From assembly GCA_014653625.1 (NCBI GenBank), contig JACWEI010000008.1, forward strand, positions 1-42,694: a DNA stretch of 42,694 bases. Reading direction: 5' to 3'. Source of the DNA: Pelagibacterales bacterium SAG-MED39. GTDB lineage: Bacteria > Pseudomonadota > Alphaproteobacteria > Pelagibacterales > Pelagibacteraceae. Of the stretch, positions 1 to 7,604 are shown piece after piece (the stretch's first letter is position 1; each line of letters begins with the position of its first letter). The position numbers and the translations under genes were made by a program. Below the pieces are notes generated by a model, which was not told the origin of the DNA, did no database searches, and worked only from the letters and a program-made list of their open reading frames with translations.

Positions 1-38
1 TTATTGATATAAGTGTTGGTAATTAATTATTATTTAAC

Positions 39-521
39 ATGATACTAAAAAATAACTTAATTAGGTTATCTGTCTTAATGATATTAACAATATCATTCTT
101 TTATATTATTAATTTTGCAACATATGAAAAAAATGCTTTGGCTAATATTAACAATAAACAGATTGTCGAAGTTTTTAAAACTCCCTCTTGTGGATGTTGT
201 AATGGATATGTTTTATTTTTAGAGAAAGAAAAATTCAAAGTAAAACAAACAAACATGGGAAGTCTTCATACAATTAAACAAAAATTTAATATTCCGTTAG
301 AAATGCAGTCTTGTCACACTACAATCATGGACAAATACTTTATTGAAGGTCATGTTCCGCTAGAAGCGATAAATAAATTATTAAAAGAGCAACCTGATAT
401 TGATGGAATAGCATTGCCCGGAATGCCAATTGGCACACCAGGTATGCCAGGTGATAAGGATGAGCCTTATGTTATTTATCAACTTATTGACGGAAAATTC
501 TCAGTATTCATGACAATATAA
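39..521 (+). CDS. DUF411 family periplasmic metal-binding protein
   Basis: A 160-residue protein with an N-terminal hydrophobic segment (about residues 8-27) that acts as a signal or anchor, so the rest is probably periplasmic. The mature part shows the DUF411 hallmarks: a CGCC cluster at residues 51-54 after KTPS, SCHT at 91-94, EGHVP at 103-107 and the Gly/Pro-rich ALPGMPIGTPGMPG stretch near the C-terminus. DUF411 proteins are often linked to copper or other soft-metal handling; the Cys cluster, Cys92, His93 and His105 are plausible ligands. It is followed 5 bases later by a cytochrome c' gene, so the two are probably co-transcribed. The family is clear; the metal and the exact role are inference. 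Confidence 0.85.
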   Translation: MILKNNLIRLSVLMILTISFFYIINFATYEKNALANINNKQIVEVFKTPSCGCCNGYVLFLEKEKFKVKQTNMGSLHTIKQKFNIPLEMQSCHTTIMDKYFIEGHVPLEAINKLLKEQPDIDGIALPGMPIGTPGMPGDKDEPYVIYQLIDGKFSVFMTI

Positions 522-526
522 AGTTT

Positions 527-976
527 ATGGTACAAAAAATAAAAATAATAAAAATATTTATAATTATTTTTTCCTTAATCTTTCCTTTTTCCACCAACGC
601 TCAAACTGTAGAAGAAATTATTAAAGGTAGAAAAGCATTATTTAGTAAAAACTACAGTACTGCTAAGAGAGTTCAAACTTTTGCCAGTAAAGGCGATTTT
701 GTTAAGGCTTCAAGCTTAATGAAAGAAATGAGTGAAAATTACTTAACTTTACTTGAATATTTTCCAGATAATACAAAAGAGGGTTTTAAAACGGGGGCTT
801 TACCAATTATATGGGAGAATAAAGATGAGTTTAACAGTTTGATGAAAAAATCCTCTACTGACATGATCGAGCTAGTTAAAGTTATAGATTCTAGTGACGA
901 TGTTAGAGCTACCTTACAAAATTTTATGTGGTCAAATTGTAAAGCCTGTCATAGTAAATTTAGAGCCCCTCATTAA
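527..976 (+). CDS. cytochrome c' (class II c-type cytochrome)
   Basis: 149 residues with a signal peptide (about 1-25, ending near STNAQ). A single haem-binding CKACH motif lies at residues 138-142, eleven residues before the C-terminal end, which is the class II (four-helix bundle) arrangement rather than the N-terminal haem site of class I cytochromes. The length and the predicted all-helical body fit cytochrome c'. Exported and haem-loaded in the periplasm. Members of this family bind NO or act as small redox carriers. It lies just downstream of the DUF411 gene and is probably in the same transcript, which hints at a role in metal or redox stress. Confidence 0.85.
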   Translation: MVQKIKIIKIFIIIFSLIFPFSTNAQTVEEIIKGRKALFSKNYSTAKRVQTFASKGDFVKASSLMKEMSENYLTLLEYFPDNTKEGFKTGALPIIWENKDEFNSLMKKSSTDMIELVKVIDSSDDVRATLQNFMWSNCKACHSKFRAPH

Positions 977-1018
977 ATTTTAAATTGATTTTGATTAAAA
1001 TATATATAGGTTAAATTT

Positions 1019-1198
1019 ATGAATTATATTACTGGTTTAATTAATTTAATCGTAAGTTTAGTTGTTTCTACAATTATAATTTATGCAATAAATTTTGTAG
1101 CTGGTTTTGCTGGGGCAGATTATTCTTTCACAAATGGTGAAGTTTTCGTGATGTGGATTTTAATGGCAATCCTAGTTAATAACTGTTTTAAAAAATAA
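1019..1198 (+). CDS. small two-helix membrane protein (59 aa)
   Basis: An ATG at 1019 opens a 59-codon frame ending TAA at 1196-1198. The product begins MNYITGLINLIVSL and has two hydrophobic segments (about residues 4-30 and 42-55) joined by a short polar loop with GADYSFTNGE, ending NNCFKK. It fills the gap between the cytochrome c' and the next small gene almost exactly, as real genes do in this compact genome, and its third-position AT bias fits its neighbours. No family recognised. Likely an inner-membrane small protein of unknown function. Confidence 0.6.
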   Translation: MNYITGLINLIVSLVVSTIIIYAINFVAGFAGADYSFTNGEVFVMWILMAILVNNCFKK

Positions 1199-1208
1199 CA
1201 TCTTTAAA

Positions 1209-1496
1209 ATGAGTAATTCAGTAAAGACAGATGATGTTATTTTCAATTTTTTTAAGCAAATTTGTGATGAAAAGAATGATCAAAAGTGTGTTGAGCTTGG
1301 AAATAGCTGGATAAAAGCTATGGAAACGAATTTATCAAATATGGAGTCTAATTTAGATGAAAAAGATAAAATCAAACATAAAGAGGACATTCAAAATAAT
1401 AGAAATCATTTAAATAGTCTTAAAAATAAAGACTCATCAGAGTGGAGAGAGTACGCAACTAAATGTATGGTTGAAATTATGGATAACAAAGTATAA
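1209..1496 (+). CDS. hypothetical 95-residue helical protein
   Basis: A small soluble protein rich in Lys, Asn, Asp and Glu, without signal peptide or membrane segment. Two Cys in the N-terminal part (QICDEKNDQKC) and one near the C-terminus (TKCMVE). The middle (about 35-75) is charged and probably helical. No family recognised. It starts 10 bases after the preceding small membrane protein and ends just before a TPP riboswitch, so it closes the first transcription unit of the window. Confidence 0.6.
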   Translation: MSNSVKTDDVIFNFFKQICDEKNDQKCVELGNSWIKAMETNLSNMESNLDEKDKIKHKEDIQNNRNHLNSLKNKDSSEWREYATKCMVEIMDNKV

Positions 1497-1501
1497 TTAT
1501 A

Positions 1502-1576
1502 ATTTTAAAGGGGTGTCTTAACAGACTGAGATCAAACCCTAAGAACCTGTCCGGTAATTCAGAAAGGGAGAATAAT
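1502..1576 (+). promoter_or_regulatory. TPP (thiamin pyrophosphate) riboswitch
   Basis: The segment matches the THI-box in order: GGGGTG, then CTGAGA (T-loop of the pyrimidine arm), ACCC, then GAACCTG, GGTAAT and a closing AGGGAG. GGGGT can pair with ACCC as P2; GTCT pairs with AGAC as a very short P3. A closing helix can form between 1502-1506 (ATTTT) and 1569-1573 (AGAAT). The Shine-Dalgarno-like AGGGAG lies at 1565-1570, inside the 3' side of the element and 4 bases from the ATG at 1575. This suggests control of translation by hiding the ribosome site when TPP is bound. Placement ahead of a sodium symporter matches the ThiV arrangement described in SAR11. Confidence 0.92.
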
Positions 1577-3019
1577 GGATAAAACATACTTTTTAAGTCA
1601 ATCTACATCATTAATATTAGTAATTGTTATAAGTTTAATATTTGTTTTTTTTAGGCTTATATAATTCAAAAAAATATCAAGGATTAAATAACTATTTAAC
1701 CGCAAACAGAAATATTGGATTATTTTCTTTAACAACAAGTTTAACTGCTTCAGCTTTAGGTGCATGGATATTGTTTGGCCCAGCCTCAGCGGCAACATGG
1801 GGCGGAATAGGGGCTATCATAGGATATTCACTAGGTACAGCCTTTCCAATGTTTTTTTTGATTTATTTAGGAAAAAAAATAAGAAAGGAGTTTTCTAAAG
1901 GATCTTCTTTAATTGAATTCATGAGAAAAAAATTTGGAAAAAGTTTATTCAAACTTATCTTATTAATGACAATTTTTTATATGTTTATTTTCTTGTGCGC
2001 TGAAGTTACTGCAATAGCAGTATTAATAAACTTTATTTCTGGCACCGAACTATGGATTACTGCTATAATTGTTTTGTTATCTACATTAACTTATACGTTA
2101 TATGGAGGATTAAGAGCTTCAATATTTACAGATAATATTCAGATGGCTGTTATTGGAGTACTTTTATTAATTTCCATATTCTATATTACTTCTTTTGCAG
2201 GATCTGAATTTTCTTTAGGATTTATAAAAGAAAAAAACCCTCATCTTTTAAGCTCTTCATATATACCTAATTATACCGCTGGTTTAACTTTTTTTATTGC
2301 AGTTGCGGCGACTAATTTATTCCACCAAGGAAATTGGCAACGAGTTTATGCTGCAAAAAATTTTCAAACATTAAAAAATAGTCTAATCATTTCATTCTTT
2401 ATAATAATACCAATAGTTTTTTATATGGGATTTACTGGAATGGTTGCCTTTTCAATAGACCCGACAACAAGACCTGATCTTGGATTCTTTACATTATTGC
2501 TCAAAGAACAAACAGAATTTTTATCATTATTAGTAATTGTCTTGGGTTTAGCCCTTACCATTTCAACTGTTGATACATTAGTAAATGCAATATCAAGTTT
2601 AATCGTAGTTGATGGTAAAGCTACACTCAATTTAAATAAAAAAAACAAATTATTTAAATTTTTCTAAATATGTAATTTTATTTTTATCTTTAATTTCTTT
2701 TATTGTTGCATCTAAAGGATTTGATATTTTATATTTATTCTTATTAGCAGATTTATTTTGTTGCGCTTTTGTCTTGACTGTTTTTTATAGTTTTTATAAT
2801 AAAAATATTAATGAAAAGACTGCTTATGTCTCAATAATTATTGGTTTAATTGGTGGTTTTTTATTATTTCCAGCACCTGATTTTTCAAAAAGCTTGTTAG
2901 TTGGAATATTGATACCACAAGATCTATTTGCACCCTTTGTGTCGCAATCTTTATTGTTTTTATCTTTTGTAGTAGCAACGTTTTTACCTGTAATTGTTTT
3001 TAAAGTTAAAAGATTTTAG
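1575..3019 (+). pseudogene. thiV: thiamin-precursor sodium:solute symporter (ThiV-like), two frameshifts
   Basis: An SSS-family symporter under the TPP riboswitch, expected to import a thiamin precursor (the pyrimidine HMP in SAR11). Reading starts at ATG 1575 (MDKTYFLSQSTS...) and runs to the T8 run at 1645-1652, where the frame is lost; removing one T joins it to ...FVFLGLYNSKKYQGLNNYL, the typical SSS N-terminus. The middle frame covers about 1652-2640 and ends at a stop at 2665-2667. Removing one A from the A8 run at 2638-2645 joins it to the last frame (NKKTNYLNFSKYVILF...), which ends at 3019. The repaired protein would be 480 residues with about 12-13 membrane segments, normal for the family. 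Both breaks are +1 in homopolymers: true decay, slippage-rescued, or sequence error. The pieces at 1642-2667 and 2774-3019 are not separate genes. Confidence 0.82.
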
Positions 3020-3066
3020 TATTACTCGATTGTATTAAAAAAATTAATAGTTATATATTTGACTTA

Positions 3067-4002
3067 ATGTCAGATAATCAAATTGTAATAAGTAACCTCT
3101 CCAAAAATTACGATAATGGTTTTACAGCCTTGAAGAATGTAAATCTAAATATCAAAAAAGGGGAAATTTTTGCAATGTTAGGTCCTAATGGTGCAGGCAA
3201 AACTACTTTGATAAATATTATTTGTGGAATAGTTACTCCAACGTCTGGTAAAGTTTCAGTAGATAATTTCAATATTATTGATGACTATAGGCAGACTCGT
3301 TCAAGAATTGGATTAGTTCCTCAAGAATTAACTTTAGAACAATTCGAGACAGTATTTAATAATGTATCTTTTTCAAGGGGACTTTATGGAAAAAAACCAA
3401 ATCCAGATTTTATAAAAAAAATTTTGAAAGATCTTAGTTTGTTGGATAAAAAAGATTTTAGACTTCGTCAATTGTCTGGAGGAATGAAAAGAAGAGTCTT
3501 GATTGCAAAAGCTCTATCTCATGAACCCAGCATATTATTTTTAGATGAACCTACTGCTGGTGTTGATGTTGAATTAAGACAAGAAATGTGGAAAGTGGTA
3601 GAATCTCTAAGAGACACAGGTGTAACGATTATTTTGACAACACATTATATTGAGGAAGCGGAAGCTATAGCAGATCGAGTAGGTGTTATAAATCAAGGTG
3701 AAATCGTAGTAGTAGATCAAACTAAAGAACTATTAAAAAAAATGGGTAATAAAAAATTAACAATAGAGCTACAAGACAAAATTATAGAAATACCCAGTAA
3801 ACTTCAAAAATATAATTTAACTTTAGGAGGTAACGAAAAATCTTTAAATTATAGTTACAATGTTAAAGCTAAACAAACTGGGATTACAAATTTACTGCAG
3901 GATATAAAAGATGCTGGATTAAAACTTGCTGATTTAAAGACAGAACAAAATTCATTAGAAAAAGTATTTGTAAGCTTGGTAAGAGAGGATAATGAAATTT
4001 AA
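3067..4002 (+). CDS. ABC transporter ATP-binding protein (ABC-2 exporter, YadG-like)
   Basis: 311 residues. Walker A GPNGAGKTT at 39-47, a signature LSGGMKRR in the middle, Walker B ILFLDEPTAGVD directly after, and the H-loop TTHYIEEAEA. After about residue 230 there is an extra C-terminal domain, usual in ATPases of the ABC-2 export type (YadG, drug or polysaccharide exporters). It overlaps the next gene, the matching membrane subunit, by 11 bases, which indicates translational coupling. The exported substrate cannot be read from the sequence. The gene follows the symporter remnant by 47 bases. Confidence 0.9.
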   Translation: MSDNQIVISNLSKNYDNGFTALKNVNLNIKKGEIFAMLGPNGAGKTTLINIICGIVTPTSGKVSVDNFNIIDDYRQTRSRIGLVPQELTLEQFETVFNNVSFSRGLYGKKPNPDFIKKILKDLSLLDKKDFRLRQLSGGMKRRVLIAKALSHEPSILFLDEPTAGVDVELRQEMWKVVESLRDTGVTIILTTHYIEEAEAIADRVGVINQGEIVVVDQTKELLKKMGNKKLTIELQDKIIEIPSKLQKYNLTLGGNEKSLNYSYNVKAKQTGITNLLQDIKDAGLKLADLKTEQNSLEKVFVSLVREDNEI

Positions 4003-4759
4003 TTATCAAGGTTTTAAAGCAATATATTTTCATGAAATGGATAGATTCAAGAGAACACTCGGACAATCTTTGTTGTCTCCAGTTTTGTCCACATCATTAT
4101 ATTTTATTGTATTTGGTTCGGTTATAGGTGGCTATGTAGAAAATATAGATGGTATTAGTTATGGATCTTATATCGTTCCTGGTTTATTAATGTTAACTCT
4201 TCTAACACAATCGATAAGTAATACATCTTTTGGAATATTTTTTCCTAAATTTAATGGAACAATTTACGAAATTTTAGCTGCACCGATTTCAACTTTTGAA
4301 ACAGTTTTAGCTTTTGTAGGCGCAGGAGCAACTAAAACTTTAATCGTTGGAGTAGTAATCTTTTTTACCTCAACTTTTTTTGTAGAAGTATATGTTGAAA
4401 AACCTTTTTTGATGATTTGTTTACTTATATTAGTTGCATTTACATTTGCTTTATTTGGTTTTTTGATTGGTTTAATGAGCTCTAATTTTGAACAGTTGTC
4501 TGTTATTCCAACTTTAGTTATTACTCCCATGGTTTTTTTAGGTGGAAGTTTATATTCTTTAGATATGCTACCTCCTTTTTGGCAGACTGTAACTTATTTT
4601 AATCCTGTGGTTTATTTAATAAACGGTTTAAGATTTGCATTCTATGGTGTTTCAGATTTTAATATTTGGATAAGTGTTAGTTCAATGATTCTGTTCTTGG
4701 TTATTTGTATAGTAATTGTAACCACTCTTTTAAGAAAAGGTTATAATATAAAATCTTAA
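3992..4759 (+). CDS. ABC-2 type transporter permease (YadH-like)
   Basis: 255 residues with six hydrophobic segments and the ABC-2 family pattern near the C-terminal third (TPMVFLGGSLYSLDMLPPFWQTVTYFNPVVYLINGLR, shown here only as FLGGSLYSLDMLPPFWQ). It pairs with the ATPase directly upstream (11-base overlap) to form a two-gene exporter of the YadG/YadH type; substrate unknown. The stop codon overlaps the stop of the convergent GcvT/DmdA-family gene in the tetranucleotide TTAA at 4756-4759, leaving no room for a terminator. Confidence 0.9.
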   Translation: MKFNYQGFKAIYFHEMDRFKRTLGQSLLSPVLSTSLYFIVFGSVIGGYVENIDGISYGSYIVPGLLMLTLLTQSISNTSFGIFFPKFNGTIYEILAAPISTFETVLAFVGAGATKTLIVGVVIFFTSTFFVEVYVEKPFLMICLLILVAFTFALFGFLIGLMSSNFEQLSVIPTLVITPMVFLGGSLYSLDMLPPFWQTVTYFNPVVYLINGLRFAFYGVSDFNIWISVSSMILFLVICIVIVTTLLRKGYNIKS

Positions 4760-5895
4760 GATGAGGCTATTTTTTTCTTAGGGTCGTAAAAAGGTTTTTC
4801 AATAATTTTAGAATTAATCTCTTGATTGGCGATAATAATTTTAAAATTATTTCCGATCTGTGAATGATTAATTTCTACTATTGCTAAAGCAATATTTTTT
4901 TTAAGTCTTGGAGAGTATACAGCTGAAGTGACTTTACCAACTTTTTTACTATTTTTATAAATTGGCCAGAAAGTTGTATTAGGCCCATCCAAAGGCTTGC
5001 AATCTAATTCTAAACCAACTTGTTTCCTTTTAATTCCATCTTTTTTAATTTTTTTTAAAGCTTCTTTTCCAATAAAATCAATTTCACTGTCCAAATTAAC
5101 CAATCTATCTAAACCTAATTCAAAAGGGTTTGTATCGATATCCGCATCTGCATGATAAGACAACATTCCACCTTCAATTCTTCTAATTGAAGATGTATGA
5201 CCTGGTTGAAGGCCGTGCTCTTTTCCTGCTTCCATTATTTTCTCATAAAGCTCATTACCTTTGGAACCATCTCTTAAAAACAACTCATATCCAAATTCAC
5301 TAGACCAGCCAGTTCTTGAAACAATTAATGGAATTCCATCCAAATTAAATTCTTTAAACCAATAATATTTAAGATCTTTAATATCTTCGCCAAATAATTT
5401 GGCCATTATTTTAGATGAAGTAGGCCCCTGTAATTGAAGTGGAGATACATCAGGTTCAGTAATATTGACATTTAATCCTGAATTTACAGCTACTCCTTGA
5501 GCCCATAATATAACATCACTATCAGCCAGAGATAACCAAAAATGATTTTCAGCTAGTCTTAAAAGCACTGGATCATTAATAATTCCACCTTTATCATTTA
5601 CAATTAATACATATTTGCATTGACCAACTGATAATTTAGAAAGATCTCTTGGTGTAAGTAGTTGTATAAATTTATAGGCATCTGGACCTGTAATTTCTAC
5701 TTGTCTTTCAACAGCAACGTCACAAAGAATAGATTTTTCTATAAGATTCCAAAAATTTTGTTCAGGACTTCCAAAATCTCTTGGAATATACATATGATTA
5801 TAAACGGAAAATCCCGTTGCCCCCCACTTAACAGTAGAGTCAAAATATGGAGATTTTCTTATCTGAGTACCAAAACCAAAATTTTTATTTACCAT
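4756..5895 (-). CDS. GcvT/DmdA-family tetrahydrofolate-dependent methyltransferase-like protein
   Basis: 379 residues, the length of GcvT (T protein of glycine cleavage) and of DMSP demethylase DmdA. The N-terminal two thirds form the folate-binding GcvT domain (VERQVEITGPDA, LLTPRDLSKLSVGQCKY, NDKGGIINDPVLLRL, RTGWSSEFGYELFL), followed by a C-terminal barrel (GKVTSAVYSPRLKKNIALAI). Several blocks (YNHM near residue 33, LTPRDLSK, NDPV) are closer to DmdA than to classical GcvT, but the RTGWSSEFGYEL block differs from what I recall of the characterised SAR11 DmdA. I therefore call a DmdA-related paralogue rather than DmdA itself. Substrate candidates are DMSP-like compounds or methylated amines. 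It lies downstream of aceA on the same strand with a 95-base gap. Confidence 0.75.
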   Translation of the reverse strand: MVNKNFGFGTQIRKSPYFDSTVKWGATGFSVYNHMYIPRDFGSPEQNFWNLIEKSILCDVAVERQVEITGPDAYKFIQLLTPRDLSKLSVGQCKYVLIVNDKGGIINDPVLLRLAENHFWLSLADSDVILWAQGVAVNSGLNVNITEPDVSPLQLQGPTSSKIMAKLFGEDIKDLKYYWFKEFNLDGIPLIVSRTGWSSEFGYELFLRDGSKGNELYEKIMEAGKEHGLQPGHTSSIRRIEGGMLSYHADADIDTNPFELGLDRLVNLDSEIDFIGKEALKKIKKDGIKRKQVGLELDCKPLDGPNTTFWPIYKNSKKVGKVTSAVYSPRLKKNIALAIVEINHSQIGNNFKIIIANQEINSKIIEKPFYDPKKKIASS

Positions 5896-5940
5896 ATGGG
5901 CTCATAACATACACAATAAAGATTACAAACAAATAAACTA

Positions 5941-5962
5941 ACTGACACATTTCTTGGTCAGT
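5941..5962. repeat. inverted repeat ACTGAC-N10-GTCAGT between aceA and the GcvT/DmdA-like gene
   Basis: ACTGAC at 5941-5946 and GTCAGT at 5957-5962 are perfect inverted copies around a 10-base spacer. It lies 28 bases after the aceA stop (minus strand) and 45 bases before the start of the next minus-strand gene. It could be a regulator-binding site for the downstream gene or a weak transcription-stopping hairpin; there is no T tract directly after it. The sequence shows the symmetry only. Confidence 0.4.
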
Positions 5963-5990
5963 CAATTAACTATATGTAAGAGGATTCTTT

Positions 5991-7265
5991 TTAAAATTGT
6001 TCAGACTCAGTTGAGCCATCCATTGCAGTTGTGGAACTTTTTCCGCTACTAATTGTATTGGATACAGCATCAAAATAAGAAGTGCCAACTTCCCTTTGGT
6101 GTTTTACACTTGTATAACCATCTTTTTCACGAGCAAATTCTTGTTCTTGAATTTTTGAGTAAGCAGACATACCTTCTTTTTTATATTTTTGTGCAAGTTC
6201 AAAAATTGCAATATTTTGTGTATGAAATCCTGCAAGTGTTATAAATTGGAACTTGTAACCCATTGCACTAATTTCTTTTTGGAAAGAGGCTATTTCAGTA
6301 TCAGACAAATGTTTTTTCCAATTAAAAGATGGTGAACAATTGTATGCTAAAAGTTTGCCAGGAAATTTTTCATGGATTGCATCAGCAAATTTTTTAGCTT
6401 CTTCTAGGTTAGGCGTTGCAGTCTCGCACCATATTAAATCTGAATATGGAGCATAAGCCAGACCTCTAGAGATTGCTTGTTCAATTCCCGCTTTAACATA
6501 ATAAAATCCTTCTGGGGATCTTTCGCCAGTCAAAAAAGGCTTATCATTTTCATCATGGTCGTTTGTAATTAGTTTTGCAGCATTGGCATCTGTTCTTGCT
6601 AATATAATTAAAGGTACATCAGCAATATCTGCGGCAAGTCTAGCTGCTTTTAAATTTTTAATCATTGTTCCTGTTGGTACAAGAACTTTACCACCCATAT
6701 GACCACATTTTTTTTCACTAGCTAATTGATCTTCAAAGTGAACACCTGCAGCACCTGCTTTAATAAATTTTTTTGCTAGTTCGAATACATTTAATGGTCC
6801 ACCAAAACCTGCTTCACCATCTGCAATAATTGGCAACATATAATCTACTCTTTTATCTTTTTTCATATCACCATCTTTTAATTCCATATGTTGAATTTGG
6901 TCTGCTCTAATTAAAGCATTATTCATAGACTCAACTAATTTTGGAGCACTGTCATAGGGGTATAAGGATTGGTCAGGATACATTTCTCCAGCACTATTTG
7001 CATCCGCAGCAACTTGCCAACCACTTAGATAAATTGCTTTTAAACCGGCTTTAGCATGCTGAACAGCATGGTTGCCTGATAATGAGCCTAAAGTATTTAC
7101 GTAGTTCTCTGTATTTAAGAGTTTCCATAATTTCGTAGATTGTTGTTTGCACAATGAATATTCTATTTTAATTGAACCTCTTAATCTCTCAACATCTTCA
7201 GGAGTATAATCCCTTTTTATTCCTGCAAATCTTTTTAGGTCGTAAGAGATATTTTCTGCACTCAT
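5991..7265 (-). CDS. aceA: isocitrate lyase
   Basis: 424 residues, in the short bacterial ICL class. The catalytic signature KKCGHMGG sits at residues 185-192 with the active-site Cys at 187. [32 protein letters not shown], and [12 protein letters not shown] are all present, as in active enzymes. It splits isocitrate into glyoxylate and succinate in the glyoxylate bypass and lets the cell grow on C2 units. The start at 7265 has AGGA about 9 bases upstream. A 53-residue gene lies upstream in the same orientation, and a RamB/ScfR-type regulator is divergent beyond it; that family controls isocitrate lyase in actinobacteria, so regulation by it here is a strong inference. Confidence 0.97.
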   Translation of the reverse strand: MSAENISYDLKRFAGIKRDYTPEDVERLRGSIKIEYSLCKQQSTKLWKLLNTENYVNTLGSLSGNHAVQHAKAGLKAIYLSGWQVAADANSAGEMYPDQSLYPYDSAPKLVESMNNALIRADQIQHMELKDGDMKKDKRVDYMLPIIADGEAGFGGPLNVFELAKKFIKAGAAGVHFEDQLASEKKCGHMGGKVLVPTGTMIKNLKAARLAADIADVPLIILARTDANAAKLITNDHDENDKPFLTGERSPEGFYYVKAGIEQAISRGLAYAPYSDLIWCETATPNLEEAKKFADAIHEKFPGKLLAYNCSPSFNWKKHLSDTEIASFQKEISAMGYKFQFITLAGFHTQNIAIFELAQKYKKEGMSAYSKIQEQEFAREKDGYTSVKHQREVGTSYFDAVSNTISSGKSSTTAMDGSTESEQF

Positions 7266-7331
7266 TGTATGTGTCCTGAGATTTTAAAATGGTTATTATT
7301 AAGAAATGAATTTAAGTTAAATGAAAGAGAT

Positions 7332-7493
7332 TTAGTTAGATTCGCTAGGAATCTCAACTAGATCATTCATTCCACTTGAACCCCAATCACAATGATCGTC
7401 TCTCATGTAGATCCCTCTGCTATTATGTCTAGCTAGATCCTCATGCTTTATGATTTGAGCTTCATTTTCTTTATTTTTTAATTTTTCGTCCAT
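7332..7493 (-). CDS. small 53-residue protein upstream of aceA
   Basis: An ATG read from 7493 opens a 53-codon frame (MDEKLKNKENEAQIIKHEDL...) ending TAA at 7332-7334. The C-terminal half has an unusual run of specific residues (RHNSRGIYMRDDHCDWGSSG) with His, Cys and Trp, quite unlike random AT-rich translation, which is why I take it as a real gene. It is soluble and charged. It lies 66 bases upstream of aceA on the same strand and shares its promoter region, so it is probably co-expressed with the glyoxylate bypass. No family recognised. Confidence 0.65.
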   Translation of the reverse strand: MDEKLKNKENEAQIIKHEDLARHNSRGIYMRDDHCDWGSSGMNDLVEIPSESN

Positions 7494-7597
7494 GTAAATT
7501 TTATAATTTACAAGATTTACAAAATCTACAAAAAAGTATAAAAAGCTTGTAAATCAAAGAAAAATTTTGTAAAAATAAATTTACAAAATTTACAAAT
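7493..7597. promoter_or_regulatory. operator array of TTTACAA repeats in the aceA / regulator divergent promoter
   Basis: The heptamer TTTACAA (or TTGTAAA) recurs through the divergent region. Direct copies at 7507-7513 and 7516-7522, with a one-mismatch copy TCTACAA at 7525-7531, follow each other every 9 bases. Inverted copies are at 7547-7553 and 7567-7573, and two more direct copies at 7580-7586 and 7589-7595, again 9 bases apart. TGTAAA is at 7493-7498. On the minus strand a -10-like TATACT (7535-7540 on plus) lies among them. RamB of Corynebacterium binds a TTTGCAAA-like motif, which resembles these repeats. I infer binding by the adjacent ScfR/RamB-type protein, controlling its own gene and aceA. 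Confidence 0.65.
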
Positions 7598-7604
7598 AGA
7601 AAAT

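Noticed and set aside
1-38. End of an upstream gene at the left edge
   Set aside because: A TAA occurs at 10-12 but too little sequence is present to show that it ends a real gene.
1642-2667. Stand-alone symporter gene starting at TTG 1642
   Set aside because: The start lies inside the hydrophobic first helix and the true N-terminus is in the frame from ATG 1575 after the riboswitch. It is the middle piece of the frameshifted gene.
2774-3019. Separate 81-residue membrane protein
   Set aside because: The same frame is open back to the A8 run at 2638 and continues the symporter; it is its C-terminal piece.
4264-4530. 88-residue Lys/Thr-rich minus-strand frame
   Set aside because: Shadow of the ABC-2 permease gene.
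4756-5895. Calling this gene dmdA outright
   Set aside because: Several blocks differ from the characterised SAR11 DMSP demethylase as I remember it; family membership is safe, the specific reaction is not.
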